From IMG/VR virus record IMGVR_UViG_3300035661_000118, positions 1 through 44,656 of that record: 44,656 nucleotides of DNA; one strand, given 5' to 3'. Of this stretch, positions 15,046-22,326 are shown in pieces. The notes below the pieces were generated by a model, which saw only the letters and a program-made list of their open reading frames with translations, made no database searches and was not told the DNA's origin. This DNA is from a virus. Position 1 is the first letter of the stretch, and each line of letters opens with the position of its first letter. A program made the position numbers and the translations under genes.

Positions 15046-15420
15046 TCAAGTGTTCACAACCACCACACCATTGGGTCTGTTTGCCTCCCAGGCCTGTTTC
15101 AGATCATCAAAGCAAAAGGTCACAAATTCACTGGCCATATAGCAAGCCTCAGAGAATGTCACATGGTCAAACCAGAACACATAGCTGCCATGATCTCCAG
15201 CAAGCTCATTGCTGGGGGTGTAGCGACAGCGCAGCTGAGTGAGGGCAAATTCCATGGCTTCATGAAAGGCCACAGCCACCACACTCTCCCACTTTTCATA
15301 GTTCAACCCCACCTTTATCACTGGCCCAATGTCATTCTTGAGTAGCCAGAAGGAGCCACCCATCTCCCCAGCAGCAAGGTCAAGGGCCACAAGGTTGTAC
15401 CCCAATTCATACTTTTTCAC
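15046..15420 (-). CDS. Hypothetical protein, 124 residues
   Basis: Not recognised. The start is GTG 15420 with GGAGG six bases upstream. The protein is rich in aromatic residues (FWLLKND, SYVFWFDHVTF, YMASEFVTFCFDDLKQAWEAN) and has no transmembrane segment. VAVAFHEAMEFALTQLR resembles the helix of small metalloproteases but lacks the HExxH pair, so I do not assign that activity. It lies among the last genes of the early block, between two other unassigned or nuclease genes. Confidence 0.7.
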   Translation of the reverse strand: MKKYELGYNLVALDLAAGEMGGSFWLLKNDIGPVIKVGLNYEKWESVVAVAFHEAMEFALTQLRCRYTPSNELAGDHGSYVFWFDHVTFSEACYMASEFVTFCFDDLKQAWEANRPNGVVVVNT

Positions 15421-15449
15421 TCCCCACCTCCCAGCAATTTGAGTTGGAT

Positions 15450-15890
15450 TTATTGCTCAAGTTGCTGGAGTAGCCATTCAATCCTTCCAGCAATTGGTTT
15501 CATGAAGATGTCTTTGGTCTTGACTCCATCCCACCAGCTCCTGATGGCCTCCAGTGACAGCTCTGGCTCTTCACCATCAAGCACACACTCACTCAGGAAC
15601 ATGGCTCTGTTCCAGTTTGCTGCCAAAAATTCTGCTGCCCCCTCATCCACAGGATGGCCAGAGCCATGCAGCAGGTCAATGATAGCATCATTCACTGCCT
15701 TGACTTTGCGGTGGTTGCGCTTGTGCTCAGGCATGGCCAGCTCATACTCAGCCAGCAGCATTATCCCAACCATCCCAGCACAGGTCACCATTTGCTGGTC
15801 AGTCATCCCTTGGCCATTCCCACCACCAAGCGCAAACTTCTCATATTTCACCTTACCACCAGGGGTGGTCAATCTCTGGTATAGATCCAT
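15450..15890 (-). CDS. Hypothetical protein, 146 residues
   Basis: Not recognised. The ATG at 15890 is chosen because AAGGAG lies about 9 bases upstream; the frame opens earlier only at a TTG inside the preceding ribosome site. The protein is mostly helical: MVTCAGMVGIMLLAEYELAMPEHKRNHRKVKAVNDAIIDLLHG, then a C-terminal SLEAIRSWWDGVKTKDIFMKPIAGRIEWLLQQLEQ. No catalytic motif is evident. It lies between a zinc-finger-like protein and another hypothetical gene in the distal early operon. Confidence 0.7.
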   Translation of the reverse strand: MDLYQRLTTPGGKVKYEKFALGGGNGQGMTDQQMVTCAGMVGIMLLAEYELAMPEHKRNHRKVKAVNDAIIDLLHGSGHPVDEGAAEFLAANWNRAMFLSECVLDGEEPELSLEAIRSWWDGVKTKDIFMKPIAGRIEWLLQQLEQ

Positions 15891-15920
15891 GGGCACTGCT
15901 CCTTTCTTGTACAAAAGTTT

Positions 15921-16268
15921 TCACCACATACTCCTTCTGCTGTATAGTTCTGCCAATTCCTTGAATTCATGGCTGTCTTTTGGTATGATTCTGCTTTCAA
16001 GCTTCACCACACTGCTATTCCTGGCATAATCATCAATTTTTCTTTGATCTTCTGGGGCAATCAGCACCACCTTCTCCTTCTTTGGCTTTGGCTTAAACTG
16101 TTGGAGAGGTTCTGGCTTTTTGCTATACTTGCTGTGCCAATGCATGGTGCTGCTGCAATTGTGTGAACAACATCTTGCATTCTTGTAAAGTGGCTTAAAT
16201 TCCTTGGCACACTTTGGGTTGGCACAGATTCTTGGTTCAAGTTCTGTGGCTAGTGTTCTTCCCATCAT
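15921..16268 (-). CDS. Small zinc-finger-like protein
   Basis: About 115 residues with a compact cysteine cluster near the N-terminus: ICANPKCAKEF, then NARCCSHNCSS, giving CxxxxC and CCxxxC pairs that could hold one zinc ion. A Lys/Pro-rich linker (KPKPKKEKV) and a helical C-terminus (SHEFKELAELYSRRSMW) follow. ATG 16268 has AAGG 6-7 bases upstream; ATG 16286 is an alternative start. It overlaps the end of the MazG-like gene. A nucleic-acid-binding role is plausible, but no family is recognised. Confidence 0.65.
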   Translation of the reverse strand: MMGRTLATELEPRICANPKCAKEFKPLYKNARCCSHNCSSTMHWHSKYSKKPEPLQQFKPKPKKEKVVLIAPEDQRKIDDYARNSSVVKLESRIIPKDSHEFKELAELYSRRSMW

Positions 16269-16524
16269 ACAGCCTTCGTTTGTCATTTTTATCAATCACA
16301 AACAGCATGCCATCAACTACAGCATCAAAACCATACACCTCAATGTACTGGTGCAGCAGCTGATCAAGGGCATGCCTACAGTCCCACAGCTCTTCAAGCT
16401 GGCCAGCCACATCTTTGGTGGACAAGCTCTCAGCAAACTCATCAAACTCCTCTTTGACCTTGTTGAACTGGCACACATTTGTGGCTGGCACTTTTGGCAA
16501 CAGAAGCATCACATCACACCCCAT
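16237..16524 (-). CDS. MazG-like nucleotide pyrophosphohydrolase
   Basis: A 95-residue protein with the all-alpha NTP-PPase pattern: NKVKEEFDEFAES gives the first E-E-x-x-E helix and QLEELWDCRHALDQLL the E-x-x-D helix, the two halves of the Mg-binding site. A third helix follows (YGFDAVVDGML). Family members hydrolyse (d)NTPs to the monophosphate, which would feed the dTMP pathway encoded upstream or alter host alarmones. The start ATG 16524 overlaps the end of the transglycosylase gene. It is about the size of a single MazG domain. Confidence 0.72.
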   Translation of the reverse strand: MGCDVMLLLPKVPATNVCQFNKVKEEFDEFAESLSTKDVAGQLEELWDCRHALDQLLHQYIEVYGFDAVVDGMLFVIDKNDKRRLYDGKNTSHRT

Positions 16525-16855
16525 CCCAGAGCAAAGCCAATTCTATGACTTGCTTCTGGACTTTCTTAACATAAATTCTGGCCATAGGCCCTGAACCATT
16601 GTATCTTTCCACTGCCTTCCACACATCACCACCACTCCCAGCAACCAGGCTGCCAAGGATTGAGTTGTGCTGCTTGGCCTGTCTCCACAGGTCTTTTGGC
16701 ACTTTGCCCCAATGCCTTTCTATGACTTGGAAGGCACCTTTCTCCATGGCCCTGCCCACAGCAAGTGGGTTCATATCTGATTCAACCACACCTGTGGCAA
16801 TGGTTATGAGTGGAAAAGCCAAGTATGCACTGAGCACCAGTGCGGTCACTGACAT
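16514..16855 (-). CDS. Membrane-anchored lytic transglycosylase
   Basis: A 113-residue SLT-type muramidase with an N-terminal hydrophobic segment (LVLSAYLAFPLITIATG). VVESDMNP carries the catalytic Glu, EKGAFQVIERHWG matches the G-x-x-Q signature, and WKAVERYNGSG the AxxxYNxG signature. It would cleave glycan strands from the membrane side. It lies in the early block, far from the lysis cassette, which suggests a role during infection or as a second lysin released from its membrane anchor. The ATG at 16855 overlaps the end of a tiny zinc-ribbon gene. Confidence 0.85.
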   Translation of the reverse strand: MSVTALVLSAYLAFPLITIATGVVESDMNPLAVGRAMEKGAFQVIERHWGKVPKDLWRQAKQHNSILGSLVAGSGGDVWKAVERYNGSGPMARIYVKKVQKQVIELALLWDGV

Positions 16856-16965
16856 AGTGAATACCCACAATTAGGACAATAAGCACAACCACCCTGGTGA
16901 ACCAGTTTGGTGCCACAATCAGGGCAGTTTCCTGATTTTTTCAATGTGAATTTTTCTCCATCCAT
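16846..16965 (-). CDS. Tiny zinc-ribbon protein (39 residues)
   Basis: A short gene hidden in the junction between the polymerase and transglycosylase genes. ATG 16965 has AAAGGAG 8-9 bases upstream, the best ribosome site in this area. After MDGEKFTLKKSGN the protein is a single zinc ribbon: CPDCG, ten residues, then CAYCPNCGYSLC, with cysteines at residues 14, 17, 27, 30, 33 and 38. The same ribbon closes the C-terminus of class II (NrdJ-type) ribonucleotide reductases and some other enzymes, where it is a docking or electron-relay tail. Here it stands alone. No NrdJ gene is present. The start overlaps the last 47 bases of the polymerase gene. Confidence 0.78.
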   Translation of the reverse strand: MDGEKFTLKKSGNCPDCGTKLVHQGGCAYCPNCGYSLCQ

Positions 16966-19708
16966 TTTTGACAACTCCTTTAATGAGATAGTAATCACCA
17001 ACCTTGCCAGATTCAAGGATTGGTTTGCCCAACTTTTGGTATGAGTATCGGTCTATGGTACAAGTGATGCTGTCTGTGTCATCCTCCACCATCAAGTTGA
17101 GCCATAGGTTGTTGTTCTTGATCTCCCTGCCATTGCGTTTGGACAGCAGGGCATATTCATTCATATCTCTCAGGTTTTTCTCAACCAGTTTGGCTATGAA
17201 CACATATTCACCATCATCTTGAATCCAAGAGATGTACACAGGAGACTGTGATAGTATACCGTATTTTTCTGGATTGCGGTAGTAATCTCCATATCTAGTC
17301 TCACACTCAAACACATCATCCCAAGGCGTCACAGCATTTTGCAGCAACTTGATGTGCCCTGGCAGCAAGGGCTTGCCCTCTGATCTGCGCTTGATGATGT
17401 CTGCTGCTTTTGCTGGGCCTAGACCTTTGATGGCCACCAGGCCCCCAACCAGCCTGCCATTCTGTATGCTCCATTCGATCTGGCTGTGCTTGGGGTGCCA
17501 TGGGTCATATTCAAAACCTTCCTTCACCAGCTCCCTCAGCAACTTGATGGTGGCCTCTGGGCTCTTCTCATTGTTGAGACAAGCCAATGCAAACTCAAGA
17601 GGGTGGTGAGCTTTGAGGTACATGCACCAGTATGAAAGCAGAGCATAGCTGACTCCATGGCTCTTGTTGAATGCCCATGAACCAAAGGTCATTATGTTCT
17701 TCCACACCTTCTCTGCATCTGCCTCATTCATGCCATTCCTGCCAGCTCCAGCCTTAAATTTATCCCAGTATTGGTTGAAAAACTCTTCCCCCAAGCTCTT
17801 GGACATGGCCTTGCGTATAACAGTCGTTTCCTCCCAGCTAAATTCACCAACATTCTTCACAATGGCCATGACCTGCTCCTGGAACACAGTCACACCAAAT
17901 GTGTCCCTGGTGTATGGTTCTATGGCTGGGTGGTCATATACCACAGGTGCCCTGTTTGTTCTGCGCTCTATGAAGGTTGATGCACCACCACTGTTCAGTG
18001 GGCCAGGTCTGGCCAAGGATGTCAGGGCTGTTATGTCATCAAATGTCTCAATGGGCATCTGTTTGCTGAGGGATTGCAGAGCATAACCTTCAAACTGGAA
18101 GATGCCACTGAACTTTCTGTTGTTGATGATGTCATATGCAGCCTTGTCATCTGTTGGCACATCATACAGCTCTCTGGGCTGCTTGCCCAAGTACTTCATG
18201 CAATCACCAAGCACAGACAGGGTGCGCAGCCCAAGCACATCAATCTTCAGTAGGTTCAAGTCCTCTGCATCATGCTTATCAATCTGAGCCACATTGTCCT
18301 GTGCAATGACTGAGCAGCAATCCTTCACATCATGAGCACACACAATGATGCCAGCAGCATGTATCCCACTGTGCCTTGCGTGATCTTCAATCCTTGCCAC
18401 ATTCTTCATGGCAGGATACTTCTCTACAAATGCCTTGCCAACCTCCAGAGTCTCAAAGGTATCCAAGATGCAAAATGAGGCACGTGAGTCACCACCAGAC
18501 CGTTCAATGATGGCATCCTTCACATCTTTTGTTGCCTCAAATGGTATCTTGTATTTCTTGGCAGCCTCTCCAATGGCACTCTTGGCCTTGAGCCTGCTCA
18601 CTGTCCCAATGTGGGCCACATTCTCTTGGCCATACTTGCCTGCCAGATAATCTATGACACTCTGTCTCTGGTTATCTGGGAAGTCAAGGTCAATATCTGG
18701 GAGGTCTTTGCGGGTGATGTCAATGAAACGCTCAAACAACAACCCATATGGCATTGGGTCAACCTCTGTGATGAAGAGCAAGTAGCACACCAGTGAGCCT
18801 GCAGCAGAACCTCTTGCTGGGCCAACTAGCATGTGGTCTTTGGCCCACATACACAGGTCTGCCACCAGATAAAAATAGTCTTCAAATTCCTTGGCCTTGA
18901 TCAGTTCAAGCTCTCTCTGAAGTCTCTGCTCATACTCATCATTCCACCCAAGTTTGCGCATCTTGATGCCAGTTCTGCACATTGACTCAATGGATGGCAT
19001 GCCCTCAAAATGAACAGTCCTGCCAAGAGGCAGATCAAATGATTCAATCATGTCATTGATCTTGTGAGTGTTGTCTATGGCAACTTGACTCAGCCTTGGG
19101 ATTGCTGCCATCAGCTCCTGCTCCCCCAGCAAGTGTTGAGGAGTGGTCTTACGCTCCACAAAATCCGCCACAAGCTCATAGGCCACCCTATCTCCCATAG
19201 AAGGGAAGAAAACATCAGAGGTGGCCACAGCTGTGGCCAGGGTGCCAAAAATAATATTGTGCTTCCCAAACCCTGGGGACAATTCATGGAAAAGCACAGC
19301 TGGTTTGAGGTCTGGGGGTGGGTTGCTACCAGATAGCACCACAACATTGCTGGAAAAGGCATTGACCTGGGCCAGAGTCACACGCGGCACATAGTATCGC
19401 TGCTGAGTGGAAAGGCTGTTGAGTCTGTATATCTCCCTCAGCCCTTCCACATTTCTTGCCAGGGCAGTCATCACCCACTGAGACTTTGACTTGTCAAGTT
19501 CTCTCACCACATTGAATTGCATGCCAAAGATTGGCTTGATGCCTGCCTTTTTGCACAGCTTGTGGAATTGCACATGCCCCCAGGAGCTGTGCACATCAGT
19601 TATGGCCAGGGCCTCTTGCCCAAGCTCCTTGGCTCTATTTATGAGCAGCTGCAGTGGGCCAAAGGCTTTCTGGAAACTGTATTCAGTTTTTACCTTCAGG
19701 TTGATCAT
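16919..19708 (-). CDS. dnaE: DNA polymerase III alpha subunit-like replicase (DnaE)
   Basis: A 929-residue C-family polymerase, shorter than bacterial DnaE (about 1160). The N-terminal PHP domain is present, but its first metal site is changed: KVKTEYSF replaces HxHTEYS and ITDVHSSWG replaces LTDHGN. It is therefore probably inactive as a nuclease. The palm carries DLPDIDLDFPD with two catalytic Asp and LLKIDVLGLRTL with the third. RHSGIHAAGI, GIFQFEGYALQ, LARPGPL and FNKSHGVSYALLSY are all classical DnaE motifs. A helix-hairpin-helix (AIKGLGPAKA) and a C-terminal OB-like region (residues about 845-929) follow. Proofreading would come from the separate exonuclease encoded upstream. Confidence 0.95.
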   Translation of the reverse strand: MINLKVKTEYSFQKAFGPLQLLINRAKELGQEALAITDVHSSWGHVQFHKLCKKAGIKPIFGMQFNVVRELDKSKSQWVMTALARNVEGLREIYRLNSLSTQQRYYVPRVTLAQVNAFSSNVVVLSGSNPPPDLKPAVLFHELSPGFGKHNIIFGTLATAVATSDVFFPSMGDRVAYELVADFVERKTTPQHLLGEQELMAAIPRLSQVAIDNTHKINDMIESFDLPLGRTVHFEGMPSIESMCRTGIKMRKLGWNDEYEQRLQRELELIKAKEFEDYFYLVADLCMWAKDHMLVGPARGSAAGSLVCYLLFITEVDPMPYGLLFERFIDITRKDLPDIDLDFPDNQRQSVIDYLAGKYGQENVAHIGTVSRLKAKSAIGEAAKKYKIPFEATKDVKDAIIERSGGDSRASFCILDTFETLEVGKAFVEKYPAMKNVARIEDHARHSGIHAAGIIVCAHDVKDCCSVIAQDNVAQIDKHDAEDLNLLKIDVLGLRTLSVLGDCMKYLGKQPRELYDVPTDDKAAYDIINNRKFSGIFQFEGYALQSLSKQMPIETFDDITALTSLARPGPLNSGGASTFIERRTNRAPVVYDHPAIEPYTRDTFGVTVFQEQVMAIVKNVGEFSWEETTVIRKAMSKSLGEEFFNQYWDKFKAGAGRNGMNEADAEKVWKNIMTFGSWAFNKSHGVSYALLSYWCMYLKAHHPLEFALACLNNEKSPEATIKLLRELVKEGFEYDPWHPKHSQIEWSIQNGRLVGGLVAIKGLGPAKAADIIKRRSEGKPLLPGHIKLLQNAVTPWDDVFECETRYGDYYRNPEKYGILSQSPVYISWIQDDGEYVFIAKLVEKNLRDMNEYALLSKRNGREIKNNNLWLNLMVEDDTDSITCTIDRYSYQKLGKPILESGKVGDYYLIKGVVKNGWRKIHIEKIRKLP

Positions 19709-19710
19709 GG

Positions 19711-19914
19711 TCAGAACCTTTCAAACAGCTCTTCAAGTTTGGCCAGCTGTTTTGGGCTCAGTGTCAGGCCTGCATCAAACTGGTTCTTCACACTGCTGAT
19801 GAACTCCTCTGCCCAATCATTATTGATGCACCCTCTGGCCATCTGATCATACAACTTGTCAATCATCATTTTGGTTCTTGCATCTTTGGTTCTTGCATCT
19901 GCCTGTGCTCCCAT
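19711..19914 (-). CDS. Hypothetical small helical protein
   Basis: A 67-residue protein, not recognised. ATG 19914 follows GGAGG by 5 bases; an ATG at 19926 is also in frame. The N-terminus has a small direct repeat (DARTKDARTK) caused by a 14-base DNA duplication that also lies in the overlapping Rmf-like frame. The C-terminal half (AEEFISSVKNQFDAGLTLSPKQLAKLEELFERF) is a helical pair seen at the ends of many small phage proteins. It ends three bases before the polymerase start, so coupling to the polymerase is likely. Confidence 0.65.
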   Translation of the reverse strand: MGAQADARTKDARTKMMIDKLYDQMARGCINNDWAEEFISSVKNQFDAGLTLSPKQLAKLEELFERF

Positions 19915-20027
19915 CCCTGCCTCCATAGTTCATATTCATTAGAACCCTCTGTAAATGGGTTGTCTTTGCGCTCCTTGCCACACTCCCAGTCATCCTGGCC
20001 TCTGCCAAATGCTAATCTAGCATCCAT
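19866..20027 (-). CDS. Rmf/CrpP-like small protein (53 residues)
   Basis: A tiny gene in the overlap between the exonuclease and the 67-residue gene. AGGAG lies 5 bases before ATG 20027. The sequence MDARLAFGRGQDDW, then CGKERKDNPF and GSNEYELWRQGWEH, has the pattern of ribosome modulation factor and CrpP-type proteins found in proteobacteria and their phages: a small basic protein with the G-x-x-x-x-x-NP(F/Y)-x-x-GS-x-(E)Y-x-x-W-x-x-GW core. Such proteins bind ribosomes (Rmf). The tail is a short repeat (MQEPKMQEPK). Overlaps on both sides are 16 and 49 bases. Confidence 0.78.
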   Translation of the reverse strand: MDARLAFGRGQDDWECGKERKDNPFTEGSNEYELWRQGWEHRQMQEPKMQEPK

Positions 20028-20566
20028 CCCATCTCCTTCCACAAGCCAGAGCGCAGAATCTCAACAAGTGATTCAACATCACCCATAGCCCTGTGCCAGT
20101 TCTGAATTTCTTTGCCTGTGTAAATTGAATAAAGCTCACCAAGCTTGAGCCGTTTGTTTTTCAGGTGCTGGCTGGCCTCAACTGTGCAAATGTGGATTGG
20201 TGGCCAAGGGAACTTGGTTACAAGCTCAAGCCTCTGCAGCTCCCCAGCAAGTATCCCAACATCAAACATCACATTGTGGGCTATCAGCCCATGAGCACCA
20301 AGGAAAAAGTGCTGGAGGGCTGGTATGTTGACTGGGAATGGCATGCTGCCAGCAAGGTCAGCATCTGTGATGCCTGTTGCCTTCACAATCTCTGGGGGCA
20401 GAGGTCCACCAGGATGGCACTTGAATTCAATCCGATCAAGCTCCACAAGCTCATCATTGAGCTTAATTGCTGCAAACTCAATGATCTTTGGCATCTGATC
20501 AAGTGGTGCTCCTTCAGGCAGCATCAGGCCTGTTGTTTCTGTGTCAAACACAATGAAGTTCTTCAT
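20012..20566 (-). CDS. DEDDh 3'-5' exonuclease (DnaQ-like proofreading subunit)
   Basis: About 184 residues. ATG 20566 follows GGAGG closely and gives MKNFIVFDTETTG; the frame opens eight codons earlier without a ribosome site. Exonuclease motif I is FDTETTG (Asp and Glu), motif II AHNVMFDVGIL (Asp), and motif III HRAMGDVESL (His and Asp), so all DEDDh residues are present. It would supply 3'-5' editing to the DnaE-type polymerase encoded four genes on. ATGITDADL is a common DnaQ feature. Confidence 0.93.
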   Translation of the reverse strand: MKNFIVFDTETTGLMLPEGAPLDQMPKIIEFAAIKLNDELVELDRIEFKCHPGGPLPPEIVKATGITDADLAGSMPFPVNIPALQHFFLGAHGLIAHNVMFDVGILAGELQRLELVTKFPWPPIHICTVEASQHLKNKRLKLGELYSIYTGKEIQNWHRAMGDVESLVEILRSGLWKEMGWMLD

Positions 20567-20591
20567 TTTTTCCTCCAATCCTAATGACATC

Positions 20592-21137
20592 TCACAGCAT
20601 CACCCTCTCAATGAGCTTCAGATCAAAGCCAAACATATCTCTGGTGTCAAATACCACATAGTGATACTTGCGCTTGCCAGCTATGGCAGGATTGCTGTGG
20701 CTGTGGGTCCACACCTCCTGAGCAATTGGCAACTTATTGTACAGCTGTTCCATGTGCTCAGGTGTGGCATGCAGGCCCATGTGTGAGAGGAATGCTGGGC
20801 CTGTGTAGCAGTTGGGATTGCGCTGCTGGTGCCAGTTTGGCCCTTGGTTGTACTTCAAAATCTCCAGTTCAAAGCCCAGCTGGTAGTTAAAGTGTAACTC
20901 AGCAACATTCTCAGCTTCAACCCCAAACACCTTGCCCTTGGCTACCACCTCATCATGGTGCCACTCATTGCAGCCAAAGATGGACAGCTGTTCAATGATC
21001 TGCTTGGGATTGCCAGAGGCAATGGCCACTTGCTCAATCAAGCCAAAGGGAGTGCCCACATTCCCAGCATCCATTGCCTGTAGAACTTCAATGACCTTGT
21101 CATCCACTATTCCTTGAATCAATTTAGTTAGGTACAT
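20592..21137 (-). CDS. VOC/glyoxalase-fold-like protein
   Basis: A 181-residue protein whose C-terminal 110 residues look like a vicinal-oxygen-chelate fold: AELHFNYQLGFELEILKY, then AFLSHMGLHATPEHMEQL and a final FGFDLKLIERV. The E-x-E, SHxGLH and LIE positions resemble VOC metal ligands. The N-terminal 60 residues (IVDDKVIEVLQAMDAGNVGTPFGLIEQVAIA) are helical with no known motif. The ribosome site AAAAGGAG precedes ATG 21137. It lies at the end of the nucleotide-metabolism cluster. The exact function is unknown, and the fold call is from pattern only. Confidence 0.6.
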   Translation of the reverse strand: MYLTKLIQGIVDDKVIEVLQAMDAGNVGTPFGLIEQVAIASGNPKQIIEQLSIFGCNEWHHDEVVAKGKVFGVEAENVAELHFNYQLGFELEILKYNQGPNWHQQRNPNCYTGPAFLSHMGLHATPEHMEQLYNKLPIAQEVWTHSHSNPAIAGKRKYHYVVFDTRDMFGFDLKLIERVML

Positions 21138-21154
21138 CAGCAGTCTCCTTTTGG

Positions 21155-21883
21155 TTATTTGCCATATGGCAGGATGGTGCCAGCCAAATACTTGTGCCTT
21201 TTCTTGTCTGCCAGCAGGTATGATATGAAGCCAGCCAGGCTTTCTGGGTCTGTCTCTTCTCCTGCTGGGAGGGACTGCAACTGATATTTGCGTGCAAATT
21301 CAATGTCCCAACCACGAGTTTCAACCACACGTTGGTCAATGTAATCTGACATCCCTGTGTTGGCCAGCCGATTGGGAGCAATCCCAAACACATCAATGTT
21401 GTGCCTTGGCTTCAGCTCCCTGGCCATCTGCAGGGTCATGATGTGGGCTGCTGCCTTGCTGGCATTGTAGGCCAATGAGGATGTCATTGGCATGTGAGCA
21501 GCATTGGAAACTATGTTAAGGATGGTGCCACCTGCCAGCTTCTCCTGCTTGATCAGCTCCCTGGTCACCAGGAAGATGGACTTGGCATTGGTGTCCATCA
21601 CAAGTTCCCAGTCATCCTCTGTGAAGTTTTCAATGAAGTCTATGCGATTGACCCCAGCATTGTTGATCAGCACATCCACCTTGCCCACTTTGCTGATGGA
21701 CTGCTCAACATCATTTGAAAAACCCACATCACACCGGAGCCATTGCACACGTGGATGCTCAACCTTTGGGCTTGACACATCAAGGTTGATGATCACATCA
21801 GCAGGGCTTTCAAACAGCAGGGCATTGATGATCTTCTCACCAAGGCCAGAACTGCCGCCAGTTACCAGGATTGTTCTGCTCAT
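21155..21883 (-). CDS. Short-chain dehydrogenase/reductase (SDR)
   Basis: A 242-residue classical SDR oxidoreductase. TGGSSGLG (residues 8-15) binds the dinucleotide, an Asp at the end of strand two (INLDVSS) suggests NAD(H) preference, and LINNAGVN is the structural motif. The catalytic Ser lies in LNIVSNAAH and YNASK gives the Tyr and Lys. All active-site residues are present, so an active enzyme is likely. The start overlaps the DUF1599 gene by ATGA. SDRs are unusual in phage genomes; the substrate may be a nucleotide sugar or modified nucleotide, but this is a guess from neighbours. Confidence 0.92.
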   Translation of the reverse strand: MSRTILVTGGSSGLGEKIINALLFESPADVIINLDVSSPKVEHPRVQWLRCDVGFSNDVEQSISKVGKVDVLINNAGVNRIDFIENFTEDDWELVMDTNAKSIFLVTRELIKQEKLAGGTILNIVSNAAHMPMTSSLAYNASKAAAHIMTLQMARELKPRHNIDVFGIAPNRLANTGMSDYIDQRVVETRGWDIEFARKYQLQSLPAGEETDPESLAGFISYLLADKKRHKYLAGTILPYGK

Positions 21884-22326
21884 TGTTGTTTCATCCTTTC
21901 TCCAAGCTCCTCCAGCATGAATGAGTAAACGCCATCATCATGGATGCTGTCCTGGTGGAAGATGCCTTGTTGAAAGGCATTGCAAAAACGGTTGAGCTTG
22001 ACCACCTTCAAATCAAGCAAATGGTACACACCAAACTTTGCTGGCGAGTCAAGAACCACAGGGGTGCTGTGGAAAAGGGCTGCCATGATTGAGCCATGCT
22101 CAAGGTAGCTGTCCCCATATGCCTTGTTGCGCTCCCTGAAGGTGCGTGCACCCTGCTCCATAAAGTCTGGGGCACGCAGCTGATCACCCCCAGCAGTTGG
22201 CCTGGGGTCTAGCTTGTTGACCTCTTCCACCACAGCTTTGATTCCTTCAAGCAATTCAGCCCAGCTGCAGTTGGCATCTGTGGTTGACTTGAGTTGGTCA
22301 ATTTTCTGTTTCAGTCCAGCAATCAT
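21880..22326 (-). CDS. DUF1599 / nucleotide modification associated domain 1 (Nmad1) protein
   Basis: About 148 residues. ATG 22326 follows AAAGGAG by 8 bases and overlaps the HAD stop; the frame itself opens earlier. The family signature is clear: ARTFRERNKAYGDSYLEHGSIM, then HLLDLKVVKLNRFCNAF and DSIHDDGVYSFMLEEL. Nmad1 domains were named because they occur with base-modification and thymidylate enzymes in phages. The helical fold and the paired acidic residues recall MazG-type hydrolases. Here it is placed between a HAD phosphatase and an SDR, with ThyX nearby. Confidence 0.82.
   Translation of the reverse strand: MIAGLKQKIDQLKSTTDANCSWAELLEGIKAVVEEVNKLDPRPTAGGDQLRAPDFMEQGARTFRERNKAYGDSYLEHGSIMAALFHSTPVVLDSPAKFGVYHLLDLKVVKLNRFCNAFQQGIFHQDSIHDDGVYSFMLEELGERMKQQ

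Noticed and set aside
15046-15420. A small metalloprotease, from the HEAME segment
   Set aside because: The second histidine of HExxH is missing and no third ligand is evident.
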